64,000 nucleotides of DNA from the NCBI GenBank assembly GCA_036023115.1, contig JAYKKT010000073.1, forward strand, positions 18,104,501 through 18,168,500, given 5' to 3'. Made by a program: the position numbers and the translations under genes. This stretch comes from Brasenia schreberi (taxonomy: Eukaryota; Streptophyta; Magnoliopsida; Nymphaeales; Cabombaceae). Below are positions 49,900 through 61,352 of the stretch, in pieces. The number at the start of each line of letters is the position of its first letter. Position 1 is the first letter of the stretch. The notes under the pieces were generated by a model. That model was not told where the DNA came from. It saw only the letters and a list, made by a program, of their open reading frames with translations, and did not search any database.

Positions 49900-52800
49900 T
49901 TAACGAATCTGACTTCTTCCAAAAGATGAACCTCCAATATCACTGTTGGTGCTCTGAAATGAGAAACATCTTCATGTCAACTGTCAAGATATGCTAAAAG
50001 AAACTCCTGTTTTGGGTAGTATGGGGAGGCCAAAGCCAGATCCACAACCCGGTAGGTAATGAAGTCATGACCTTCAACTCGTGAGTTGACCCCCTAGCCA
50101 GGTGAGCTATCGCTCGTTGTGCACTAAAAAGAAAATCTTTTAACAACGAGGGATCAGCATCACAGAACAATCATGTTGATGTCGCTGAACATATCGTTCA
50201 GTCTTAGAAAAGATCAAATAACATTACAAATCTTTGTGGAAAGATTTGTTGATGCGGCACAAGATTGAGCACAATGACGATTAAGAATAGTCTATGTGGC
50301 AGACCCCACTTATTGAGAGAAAAGGCCTGTTTTTCTTTCTCCCAGTGGAACTGAACCTGCCTCCTTGGTCCGGGTCCAGTTACATTTCAAAATTTCATGG
50401 GATTCTAAATCTGGAAGAAAAGGACGACTTTAAACTGCTGGTTCCGAATGAAGGTTCCAGTTTCTGCTCAGTTCCCTGATAAATGGAACCAAAACTGAAT
50501 AGTGGAGTTCCTGGTTCCAGTTTTGGCTGGTCCCAAAGGTGGTTCTGGTCCAGTTCAACCTTCACTAGGCTGAGACAGATATAGTTCAACCTTTTAGTTA
50601 TGACAGCACAAACCTGAGACTTAGGAGAAGGAAACAAATTCCAAAATCGAAGGGTCTCATCTCCCGCACCCGTAACAATTGTCTGCAGAAGCCAGCAAAT
50701 AGACTTAAATAAGATATTAAACATAATGGCAACAAAAGGGAGGCATGCTATACCAAAATGGCATGAAAAATGGAGGCATAACAGCATTGCAGAAAAGCAC
50801 ATTGACAAGTACGTAAATTGACTACCTGTCCATCAGGTGAAATGGCAAGATAAAGCACCCTGAATGTATGACCAGTGAGGATCGCCAACTAAAATTTGAA
50901 GGCAATTTAGTGACTACAGCCTTAAATACGATGATATATGACACTGGTTACAAAATGAAAACTTGTTGCAACATACCTTCGACATTTTTGGGTACCGCCA
51001 AACAATTATCTGGTTCTGAGAGTAGCCGTGGGTGCTCACAAGTTCATTTACATTTTTCGACCACATAAGATTGCAGACCTGTAAAAGCAGATTAAAGTTC
51101 AACCTTTGCTGAAACAAATCTCATCATAAAAGTAAATAAACAAAACCAAATAATTAATTACTGGCTAACACGAAATCCCAGATTACATGCTACAGATGTA
51201 GCAAACATAAAGATAGAAGGAACTCCACACTTATTCATGCCCAAAGAAACTTTTTTTTTTAAGGAAGAGAGAGAGAGAGAAGGCACGAAAGAAGCAAAAC
51301 ATTCATTAATAGAATTATGTGCTGAAGAAGAAGCATCGCTTGAAGTCCTTACAGTTTTAGCACAAAACTAACAAGCACTAAATCATGAACAATGCCATTG
51401 GATCTGAGTTCTCCGTGGCACAACCATGACCATAAAATGTAAAAGGAAAAGGAACAAGCAGCAACGTGATGAGAAAAAAAAACCTGACTGCCAGTGTCCA
51501 CGCAATTTAAGCTAGAATTAAGACTGGTATTCCAGAATCTGATACATCTGTCAGTCGTACCACCGCCGGATGCGAGAAGACCATAAATATGTGGAGACCA
51601 AGCGATAGCTTTCACAGCTGCTGTGTGCTCACAGAATTTCAAAACTGGTTGTGTTGAACGTTGATTCCAAACAAGAAGCTTAGTAACATAACAGCAAAGA
51701 ATATAAACGTTAGCACTAAATGAAGCACTTCATCAACCAGCCAAGTTTTCACTTTTCAGTGCATTCCGCAATTAGCAAATGATACTCTTAGAATTGCACG
51801 CACACCCACTTCTGGTCATTTACTCCTCACGAAGAAATCAAGCAACTCACGTACGTGATATGCACGTACACAATTTCAGGTACACGAAAGTGATTCTGAT
51901 AAACATGAACACATAACAGAGAGGGCATTCTCATCAAATGACAAATATATGTAGAATTCATAAAGCTCGGCGGCTATTTTTGTAAGGCACTATCTCAAAT
52001 TGGTTATTTGTACCATTGTGCAAGAAAAATCAGAAACAACCGAGAATTAAGATCAACAAGCAGAGGGTGTAAAACCCAACTTACTCTATTATCATTCCCA
52101 CCAGATGCCAGTTCACGATTGTCATATGACCACTTAAGCCCGCAAACCTGAAAGTACAAATATAAAATAAAACAATATGGAAGAAATATACAAAGATCAA
52201 TATGAGACGTTTTACCAGGAAAAAGCTACTTCACAACTAAGTTTCACTAAGGATTCCAAGTCACTGGCAAATCAGCAATGCTATGAGCAAGGAACCGTGG
52301 GCTAATGGTGAGAAACAGGTAATAATTTGGCATGAAGGCAGTCACTTGCCTCTGACTTGTGCCCTGTTAATTTACTAACAAAATCTTCCTGTGCACGTAT
52401 ATCACGGTGACAAATTGATTTATCTCGACTGCCTGATGACAATAAAAAGGAACTCCAAGCAAGAGCCCCAACTCTCATCCGGTGGCCCTCCATGGTTCTT
52501 ATTTCCTTGCAATGAGATGCATCCCAGATCTGCAAAAGAGGAGGTCAGAACTATAACCAGTTCTGCAAGATTTCAAACAAAATTAGCAATTTTTACTGAA
52601 AGTGAACAGATCAAAGATGTGCAAGATGTGAGGGAAACAACCCCAAGAAATGCCTTCCTAAAATCAGATTTGTTATAAAACTGATTGGAACAATTAGGAG
52701 GGTGGTGACTGCAGAGAATATAGAGATGCCAACAGGCTAAGTCCTAGCAAAACTAAACTCAACTTAATCTGACTCTGCCTAACCAAGTTTGAATTCGAGT

Positions 52801-55512
52801 TCAGGGACAAATTTCAATACTAAAATCCACACCATATATATGATCTGTTCATTTTATAACTAAATACGCAATAGGACTAGGATTAGTCAATGAATTTGTA
52901 CAGATGCAAATATTAAGTACTTGATCCAATATTGGGTTGTTAACAGATTCTGATTCAGTTACAAAGCCAACTGAATGAGTTCAAGTTATAGGAAGTCTGG
53001 ACAGAAACCCATTCATTAACATCCACAAGCAAATAGAAGAAGGATAATACATTAAGTTTTGCCGTTGCATCACCAATTGTGAAGATCACAGGTGTGTGAC
53101 AACTAGGAGAAGTTATAACATATTTACCACATTTATTCAATAGAACACGGCCTGGAAATCCCAGTTCACAGGTCCTTATGGGTCTTTCTAATTATAACAT
53201 ATTTATTCAATAGAACCCTCCCCTTATTCTGACAGCAAAGTTGGGGTCAGTCAGAGATGTATCAGGCCTTTTTTATTATATGTATCTACAATGATCACGT
53301 CCTTGTATATAAATGCTCCATTTTTCAACTTCAACATATGTGCCAACCATAGTCCTGGACTTACATTTAACATGCTTGGCATTTACTGTACTAAGTCAAA
53401 AACTTTGAGTTTCCAAGATTCCTTTTAAAGTAAAAGCTTCCTATTGTCTCCCAACCAAAGGACCCAAATAATGTTGTCTGCAAACAATTATGTTGTTTCA
53501 TCTTAAAGGTAACTTGTCAATTCATCCATAACCACAAAAAGTGGTTACATCCCCGGTGGACCCTTCTTGTAGGACAACTTTAGTATCAACCCAATTAGTT
53601 ACCTCTTAATGAGTCTTTACCCACTCCCCTACTCGAACATACATATACTCCATAACATTGACATAAGTAATGACACTTGTTTTCTCTACAAAGTTCTGAA
53701 AGAATATTCTGTGAATCAGTACGATATATCTTCATCAAATCAACAAACATCATATCTGTGGGTCCTTCCATTTGGCTCTAAAGATTTCCACTTTATGGTA
53801 GTTACTATAGCTTTCATTGTAGGCGAAACAACCAGGCATAACGTGGAACACCTCTCCCTTACACTAGATACTTGTTTGACCTCCTTTTCCAATACTCTTT
53901 GCTGAAGTTTAATTGTATAAGTCATGAACTAAATACAGTTTGCCCAGTTTTGAATGCCTCAATTAACTATATTCTTCTTTTATTCCTCCAATATCTTCTT
54001 TCTCCTGCATATGACATTAAATTCTACAGTTCCTCGTCACTTAGCGGTCAAAAACTATTAAGCTACGCATCAAATTTTTAGAGAGAATGCTATGTAGCAA
54101 CATAAGCGATCACTTTACAGTTTCCAGTTCACATCTCTAAACATCATGATATCGTAGCTTAATCTTCAACATAGCCAAAACTAACAACATCTAACATGGA
54201 AGAATGAGTGTGTTTTCAGGGATGTGAGTTTGATGCAAAAACTCATTTGCCAATAACATCAGGAACAACGGCAAGGATAAATTCTGTGATGTTCAGAAAT
54301 GAATGCCAGGATTTCAAGCCAATTTATTGACCATCAAGACACTGTACCTGGACCTTCCCAAGTTTAGTTCCAACAGCCAAGTGTGTGCCCGGTTGCGTCC
54401 AAGCCACCGAACAAACGCTGTCATCAAGCCCCAAATCACATAGCTTTGTAACCTATAAACGTCCCAAAGCAACAAAATCCTCTCAGTCAACACCGTTCTT
54501 AGTCAATATGCAGGCGCACATTGCAAAGGAACTATCTCAGACCAAAAGAAAAAGGAAGATTCACAAATGAAATCAGATAAAACACACACGAATGTATACT
54601 CCGACAAGAGAAACTATATATAAGACCGACAACTAAATCTTCAAATTTCTTGATAAAATTATCCAGCAAATTAACTCGAAACTATCAAAGATCAATAAGA
54701 ACTACATATTGAATCAACAAACCGCAAAGAGTCCAAGGATCAAGATCTTACCCTGCTGCTACAAGCACTCCACAGATACACGCAATTAGCTAGACCAACC
54801 GCTAGCACATTATGGGACGACCAATCCACCAGATTCAAGTAGAAATCGTCTTGTAAAGCAGGTGCATCCAAAACCTGCCAAAAAACCAGAAGAACCCAAC
54901 CAACAGTAAAAATCAAAGAACTAAGAACACACACAACCACAGATCCAACAATGCCATCAATCAAACCTTGAACGGAGACCGTTGAACCTTTCTCGGCGCC
55001 TTTGGCGGTCTCGGGACGATGCCCGGAAGTGCGTTGTCTTCTCGCGTAGGCGAAAAGAGAGACCGCCGAATTTCCGTCTTGAACCTGAATATGTTCCTAT
55101 TGGGGCTTCCATCGTTAACCTTCTCGGGAGTAACCGGCGAGAACCCGCTAGAATCGACGTCACCGAACATCACCGATCTCAACAACGAGGTATAGGCGCT
55201 GGAGCTTTCTTCCTTGTCGCCGTTAGGAAGAGGCGAAACGTCAAAGAGTGCGAAATTGGAACTCACTCTACTGGGTATAAATCTATCGCTATAAATAGTT
55301 CGCCGCGAAGAAGAAGGGGTTGAAATGTTGGGGGATACAGATAGTTCCCTAGGCATCCATGGCAAATGGGTATCGACGAAAAGGGTTGACGGAGAAATCG
55401 AAGGGGGGAGAGTGAGTTGTTGGGGTCCCCTTGCTGGGGCTAGCAACTCCATGGGTGATTCCGCAGAGTCGTCCATGGCGGCCCTCTTCAGAAGGGGGCT
55501 TCCGTTCAGCAC
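49900..55512 (-). CDS. FZR: FIZZY-RELATED/CCS52 (CDH1-type) activator of the APC/C
   Basis: A WD40 co-activator that brings substrates to the anaphase-promoting complex, linked in plants to endoreduplication. Ten exons in coding order: 54967-55512, 54752-54874, 54348-54452, 52350-52529, 52085-52147, 51484-51678, 50977-51078, 50826-50888, 50614-50682, 49900-49953; all junctions keep frame. The protein is 499 residues from the ATG at 55512 or 487 from 55476; the choice is open. The C-box DRFIPSR is followed by SSNFALF. Then come [25 protein letters not shown], seven WD repeats ([28 protein letters not shown]) and the C-terminal Ile-Arg tail (FGRSQIR). The conserved text and the exon ending [10 protein letters not shown] fit the CCS52A class best. 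The intron 52148-52349 has a GC donor (GAG/GCAAGT). Intron 52530-54347 contains an old LINE fragment. No lesion was found. Confidence 0.92.
50018..50124 (-). mobile_element. tRNA-derived SINE-like unit
   Basis: Reverse complement: CGATAGCTCACCTGGCTAGG, GGGTCAACTCACGAGTTGAA, GGTCATGACTTCATTACC, then CTGGCTTTGGCCTCCCCATA. It is in the last intron of the FZR gene, same strand. Confidence 0.65.
50265..50330 (+). mobile_element. Decayed RTE tail
   Basis: AAGAATAGTCTATGTGGCAG, ACCCCACTTATTGAGAGAAA, AGGCCTG aligns with the LINE 3' end (AAGAATCTATGTAGCCGACC ... GGGAAAAGGCTTAG). It is in the FZR last intron. Confidence 0.4.
53220..54000 (-). mobile_element. Decayed RTE-like reverse transcriptase in FZR intron
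   Basis: Minus-strand translation pieces match the RT core of RTE LINEs: [18 protein letters not shown] (compare [11 protein letters not shown]), a block at the position of GLHQGS, WMNxQVTF at the position of MDELTxHI, and LFADNIIWV, a mutated FADD box, near 53475. Frame breaks are many. It is a different, older copy than the other RTE elements here. Confidence 0.55.
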
Positions 55513-55884
55513 CCTTTGGCTATCTATCTATCGTTGGTCAGAGAGATCAGAAGAACCAATTCGTGCATAAAGATTAGAGAAGCGAAGAGAAGACTGGTTG
55601 CCCCCACCCCGCCTCTCTCCTCTGTGTGTGTGTGCGTGCGTCTTGTAATAACGCGGGAGAGTTGGCGCGCTGCTTATATAGGTGGCCTAAGTTTCCCGCA
55701 CACGGAGAGAGAGAGAGACTCCTCCCCCGCCATCTAGGTTTCTGTCAAGCTTTTAACATAATATGAAATAAAACATATCCTTAAATGTTGGTGTATATAT
55801 ATATATATGCTATCTTATTTTAGGCTTGAAAATAGTATGACATATATATTTATATATGCTAAATGCTATATGATTGAATGCTTG

Positions 55885-56035
55885 ACCGGATCCTGTTCAC
55901 ACTTTCACTCATGCTTGCTCATTCTTTTTTAGGGTGTGTAAAAGTATTTTTTATTTTTAAAACTCTTTAAAATTTTGAAAATACACTAATATCATAAAAA
56001 ATGAGTAAACATGAGTGAAGTATGGACAGGATAAA
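55885..56035. mobile_element. Foldback MITE copy
   Basis: GGATCCTGTTCACACTTTCA near 55889 pairs with TGAAGTATGGACAGGAT near 56018. A second end CAGGATCC lies at about 56082. TA repeats stand at 55796-55809 and around 56055. Confidence 0.5.
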
Positions 56036-56639
56036 CTTTTCTGCATAAATAAATACGTGTATATATTTGTTTGTATGTATGGACAGGATCCAGTTTTTCT
56101 TATGACGTACAGGTAAGTTTTTATCGGTTAAAATTAAGATCGTTAACTTGAATCAAAGAGAAGTCCAAGTTGTTTGACATGGAGCAGAACATGTTTAAAC
56201 TAAACCAGCTGAGCCAAGTCATTATCTTGGTGCTGAATAATCAACCATCAAGTTCATTAGAAATGATGTGAAGGTTACCAATTTCATTTTCCTTGTGGCA
56301 CGCGCTTCTTGCTTTATTAGAGCTTTCTGTGCACAGGATTCGGATAAACTCCTCCGTAACCTCGCATGCCATTTAGTTAAATTTAAATTTAATTATTTTG
56401 AAAAATAAACAAGCAGGTGATTGTAAAATCTTGCAAATTGAAATTTATTGAATGTAAAAAATTATGAAAATATTATGCATAAAATTAGTGTAGGTTGGTT
56501 AAAATAGAGAGGTACATAAGGTATTTTTATGTGATAATAAAATTTTATTAAAATTGAAAGGTAAATATTATAAAAAGCAATTAGTCCTGCTATGTTTTTG
56601 TGGTAGTAGTTAATCATTAACATTTATAAAGATGTCTTT

Positions 56640-56875
56640 GAAAGAAACAGAGATATTGAGATGAATGAATGATCACACGAGGAAAAGACCGTATATAATT
56701 AGAAACAAATTGATAGTTGTACCAATAGATGATAAAATGGGAGAAAATCATTTAAAAATAGTTTGAACACATACAAAGATGATCAAAAGAAGTTTAAATA
56801 AAAAATTATTAAACTAAATTGTAAAAATATTAATAGAGGAAGAAGAAAACCACAAAATTGTTGGAACTTGACGTG
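56640..56875 (+). mobile_element. Decayed RTE 3' fragment
   Basis: AACAGAGATATTGAGATGAA, ATGATCACACGAGGAAAAGA, then CCACAAAATTGTTGGAA align with the RTE C-terminal coding part. No tail or duplication is left. Confidence 0.6.
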
Positions 56876-58508
56876 CAATATATTACTGAGTAGGGTGAAC
56901 CTTGCATCTTTTGAAAGTCCTGTTAGAAACTAATTCGTGTATGTACCTTCTTAAAACTTGGGATATATATATTTACACCCTCTTTATAACAAATCCTAAC
57001 ATGAGTACCGTTTTTTTTAATATTTTGTGGGATTTATTTGCGGATAAAAAATTATTAATCTTCCATTGACCCGTCAGTTGATTATTTATTCAATTTTGAA
57101 AAATTTTGTACAAATCAATTCGGAAACTGATTCTCATGGTTGCTTATTGCTATAGCTGCACCGAGTTCAGCTCAATTTTGGTGGGCTCACTCTTGTAGAC
57201 TCATTTTGGTTTGGTTTTAAGCTTGGACTAACGGGGCATACAGGTTTTGGATCTTTTTAAGGGTTTTTTTTATTACGAGGCCTAAGAGTATGAAACAATG
57301 TGAGCATAGACAAGGAGTAAAACGCGATAAAACCCTTCTTTTTACCAAAATTAGAGGCCCACCCCTCCTCAGTTCAATGGTCTCGGTCAGCCTTGCAATC
57401 AAACAAGCCTTAAGATTTGATAGCCCCCTGCATAAGGTAGTTTGGACCTCATCTAGGTTCATTTGAAAGCATATACAACACAATCATTTTAACTAGACAT
57501 GTTCAGTTCCAGTTACTATTCTGGAACCGCTGGTTTCAGAGTATTTCTGGTTTGAGTTCCAAACCACTCAACACTAGTAATTTTATTAAAAAAATAAGTG
57601 ATTATAAAAAATTAAAAACTGAAACTAGCAGTTTGAAACAGTCTGTTCTTGTTTGATTCTGCTTCTGTTTTTATAAATGGTGAAACTGAAGCTGAACCAG
57701 ATGGTCCTCGGTTCCGGATTCTGTTCGAGTTCTGATTCCGGTTTCAACAGGTTTCTGAAACGGTTCGGTTCTGGTTGGAACCTGCAGGTTGGGTTACATC
57801 GGGTTGAATGCGTATAAACTCCGCCGAGTACCTCCTTGTTGATAAACATGGAAGAACAGAGGAAGAGATAGAGTTATTTCAAAGAAGCCAAATCTTTAGA
57901 AGAACAAGGCAACTCAAGGAAGGCCTACCTTTCTAGCCAAGAAGGTTGAATGTGAATGGGTGTGTGGTCATGATAAACGAAACAAAAGGCTGCCTTGCAA
58001 ATCAGATTTCCTTGCAGAGTATTGCCATTATCACACTTTCCTTTCATAAGAGTTTCATAGCAATCTGAGATGCCATCAAAACTAATTTTCTGCACAAAGA
58101 GCAGTAGCTGGCCTGTCTAGGGGGATGACTCCGAAAGTTGAAGATCACGAGTTCAATACTCGCGTGTGCAAGAATGTCTTTATCATATTTGGATTTTTTA
58201 AATTAGATCATGTAAAAGGCAAGAGTGGATCCAAACCATCCATCAATTCAAAGCACTGGCTTCACGCTTGCGATATTCCCATATGGGTCGGGTATGTTAC
58301 CCGACCCGTTTTGAGGAAAACCAGAGGGTAATATGAGAATGTTTATGAGATTTGGGTCGGATACTAAGATTTGGGTTTGCTGACGCCCACGTGGTGAATT
58401 AAGAGTTTGGGATTGAACATGGATACGAGAACTACTGGACGTGCCGCTGAAGACGGCCACGGTGAAAAGGGGGAGTCGTTGCTATTTGCTGCTGCTTTCG
58501 TTCCATGA

Positions 58509-58539
<31 letters not shown>

Positions 58540-58652
58540 CCCCCAGAATGACGCTGGCCGGGCTCCTTTCCGGTGACGGAGAAAACTACCGGCTACACCG
58601 TTAAGGTGGTGTTCCTTTTTTTCTATTATTTCTGCCATCTTTTGGTTTTATC

Positions 58653-60095
58653 ATGTCGATACTGAGAGACTTCGATTCTTCTTCTTCTTCGGGGGTCACC
58701 TCCGGCAACGATTCCGGCGTATACACAGGACTATCAGGACCCTTCGCAACGGCCAACGGCGGAGATAGCCCTAGGAAGGTCCAGTACTGGCACCAATCCG
58801 GTCGAGTTCTCCTCGATCATTCGTCACTTCTCTCAAAACGTCCCTCACCGGGATTTGTGTACACGGTGCCGAGAAAACAAGCCAGAAACGACCACGCGGC
58901 TTGGATTTCCGTCTACTCGGATCAGTCGACTCCTTGCCATTCCAGAGGAGCTTGCGAAGAAAGCGTTCGGAGTCGGCTTCAGGAATTAGAGCGAGCATTA
59001 CTGGACGACGACGATCATCGCGATGGTGGATTGGGATCGGAAATCATCGATGGCAACGACGATTGGATGGAGACGATGCAGAATCTCATCTCCTCTGGCT
59101 CATGCTCTTGGTCGCCACCTCCAGCCTTCTCGCAGTCACCACCTTCCGCGTGCTCATCAACCTCTTCAACTCTGGTGGATCCCAAGCAACTCGTGCTGAA
59201 TTCGTTGGTGGCGCTCTCTGAGGGGAGGATCGACCACGCCATCGCCGGCCTTTCCCAAGCACGGCAGCTCTGCAACCCTCGCAGCAGCGACACGGAGCAG
59301 CGCCTCCTCTCCCAAATAACTCGCTCGATCACTTTGAGATCATGCCCCGCAGAGGTCCGGCCTCCCGGAGCCACGATGCTCTCATCGCCGGAACATCTCC
59401 TCTCAGTGCAGAAGCTCTTAGAGGCATCACCGTGCTTCAAACTGGGGTTTGTGGCAGCCAATCTGGCCATCCTCGACGCCGTGCGCAGCTGGAGAAAGTT
59501 ACACGTTATCGACTTCGATATCGGGCATGGGAAGCAATACGCCAGCTTGATCCACGACCTGGCTGCAGAACGGAGCAAATCCGGCAGGCTGGTGTCGTTG
59601 CGGATCACAGCCACGGGCATAGAAAACACCGGCTCCGGAGGAACAAAGGTGGTGGGAGAGCAACTGGAGAAGCTGGCTGAGCGGGTCGGAGTGAGGTGCT
59701 CGTTTCAGGTTGTCAATGGCCGGCAGATCGGAGAATTGAACCGGGCTCAGCTCGGTTTCAGCGACTCGGAGGCAGAGGACGAGGCCGTGGTGGTGAATTT
59801 AGCTTATCGGCTGTACCGAGTGGCCGACGAGAGCGTGTCAACGGAGAACCCGCGCGACGAGATGCTGAGGATGGCAAAGGTTCTTTATCATGACTCTTGC
59901 GTTATTTGTGCCATGTGTAACCATATAAGACACAACATATATTATTATGACTCTTGCCTAATTGGTGCCGTGTGTAATCGTACAATACCCAACATATATT
60001 ATTACTTTAAAAGAAGACACGACACATTCATAGGTCTATATATATATATATATATGCAGCATGAATGTAATTTTAGAAATCATGTTCACCTTTAA
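58653..60095 (+). pseudogene. SCL8: GRAS transcription factor (SCARECROW-LIKE 8 type), 3'-truncated
   Basis: GRAS proteins are plant nuclear regulators. The reading frame starts with a Ser-rich variable region (MSILRDFDSSSS) and has an amphipathic segment (RLQELERALLDDD). It enters the GRAS domain at PKQLVLNSLVALSEGRIDHA, then carries the VHIID-type motif LHVIDFDIGHGKQYASLIHD and a leucine-rich second heptad (LEKLAERVGVRC). It stays GRAS-like to NPRDEMLRMAK (about residue 408). From 59881 it changes to a 57-bp tandem repeat and TA repeats, and stops at 60093-60095. The PFYRE end and SAW motif are absent and were not found downstream to 64 kb. Either repeats replaced the 3' end, or AAG/GTTCTT is an intron donor with the last exon outside the window; family members of this type are usually intronless. 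Confidence 0.75.
59890..60003. repeat. 57-bp tandem duplication at the GRAS break
   Basis: ATGACTCTTGC begins at 59890 and 59947. Two diverged 57-bp units (19 codons each) follow and keep the frame open. Confidence 0.85.
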
Positions 60096-60240
60096 AATAT
60101 TCATCCATTACTTTTGGGTGTTATAAATATAATTTAAAAAAATTTAAGAAGCTTTGAAAAAAATTTAAAAATATTTTTATCATACTCATGTCTCCCAAAA
60201 GCAATAAGTGAGCATAATTCAAGCCTTTTATACATGAGGT
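60057..60240. mobile_element. Foldback MITE copy beside (TA)n
   Basis: TA run 60035-60056 on the left, TATATATATGG near 60275 on the right. The inside has TATAAATATAATTTAAAAAA and ATACTCATGTCTCCCAAAAG, the two partner arms seen in other copies. Confidence 0.5.
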
Positions 60241-60429
60241 CTATGGTGTGCCACACTTTTTTTCTCTATTTCTATATATATGGGAAACATTACCATATAT
60301 AATTTTCAAACAAATCTCAAACCATTCAATTTGAAAGATATAGTCTTATATACTTAAGTAGAGAGACAAAAGTACTGTTAGTATATTAAAAAAATGTCAA
60401 CCATTATGGTTAGAAATAGATTTTTTTAA

Positions 60430-60775
60430 GTATACTTTGGCCCGTGAAATTTAAGGAGATTCTATTAAATAATTCAGAGAAAACGGTAAACTTGGAGCTA
60501 ATTTTCTGTGCTTTCTGCTAAATCTGAGTGGGTAGACAATTGAAGTAGTGTTGGTGTTAGAAGTTCGATAAAAGCATCTTGGGTGATGGAAAGTTAGAAA
60601 TGTATTTTTATTTGCATACTTTTGCCAATGAAAGAGTGATTCTATGAAATAGTTAAGAGAAAACGATAACTTGGAGCTTATTTTCTGTGTTTTCTTTGCT
60701 AAATAGGTGTGTGTGGACACGGATTGAAATAGTGTTGGTGTTAGAAGTTCGATCAAAGCAACAAATCTGATGAAA
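60430..60775. repeat. Diverged 180-bp tandem duplication
   Basis: GATTCTAT is at 60458 and 60638. Both copies contain GAGAAAACG, AACTTGGAGCT, ATTTTCTGTG and TAGTGTTGGTGTTAGAAGTT. Not coding as far as seen. Confidence 0.8.
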
Positions 60776-60996
60776 AATGATTCACATGTACTGCTGAACT
60801 AAAAAATTCAGTCACTCAAAATTGAAATTTGTTTGAATATGCTGACACTTAAAAGGAAGAAGAGAAAGAGAGTCCAAAATTACCACATCTACGTAAACTT
60901 AACCAAATGAAGCGATATTCTAAGCAAACAGACCACAAAATATTGATGTTAAGCGTGTAAAATTTAGCAGGCGAGCTTATGCTGGTTTCGTCTAAA

Positions 60997-61352
60997 TCAT
61001 GAATTAAACATGTGTGATTTCGATTAGCCTTAACTTAGAACCGTAATTGAACCAATTTGGGGTTGGTTTCAGTTACGATTCTGGAATGGCTTATTTCAAG
61101 ATGCTTTCAGTTTAAGTCTGAAACAACTCGAAACAGGTAATTTTATTAAAAAAATATAAAAGAATTTTAATGAAATACCGGAACCGGTAGTTTTGAACTG
61201 TCAGTTCCGGTTTGGTTTCAGTTTTATAAAAAGTGAAACTAGAATCAAATTGGATAACTTTCAGTTCTGGATCTGATTTCGGGTTCAATAGGCTCCTGAC
61301 TTGATTCGGATACTGTCAAACCGGTTAAGAACCAGCCATGTCTATCATGAAC
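60997..61352. mobile_element. 340-bp hAT-type MITE with 8-bp TSD (7/8)
   Basis: TCATGAAT (60997-61004) and TCATGAAC (61345-61352) flank an element that starts TAAACATGTGTG and ends GAACCAGCCATGTCTA. Inside it is rich in GGTTTC/GGTTCTGG words like the 18239 copy. Confidence 0.65.

Larger units (their letters stand above)
55513..58652. other. FZR promoter side and intergenic repeats
   Basis: 55513-55740 is the upstream region of the FZR gene (GAGA-rich; TATATAGG at 55674-55681 on the plus strand is TATA-like). AT-rich MITE copies lie at about 55885-56035, a decayed RTE fragment (+) at about 56640-56875, and a hAT MITE left end (TAGACATGTTCAGTTCC) at 57494, followed by GGTTC-rich sequence to 57800. 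57850-58500 shows nothing definite; a CT run (58511-58539) lies upstream of the GRAS gene. Confidence 0.5.

Noticed and set aside
54982..55570. Plus-strand frames opposite FZR exon 1
   Set aside because: Shadow frames; the minus strand carries the C-box and other conserved motifs.
59015..59629. 204-codon minus-strand frame inside the GRAS gene
   Set aside because: Shadow of the GRAS coding strand in GC-rich sequence.
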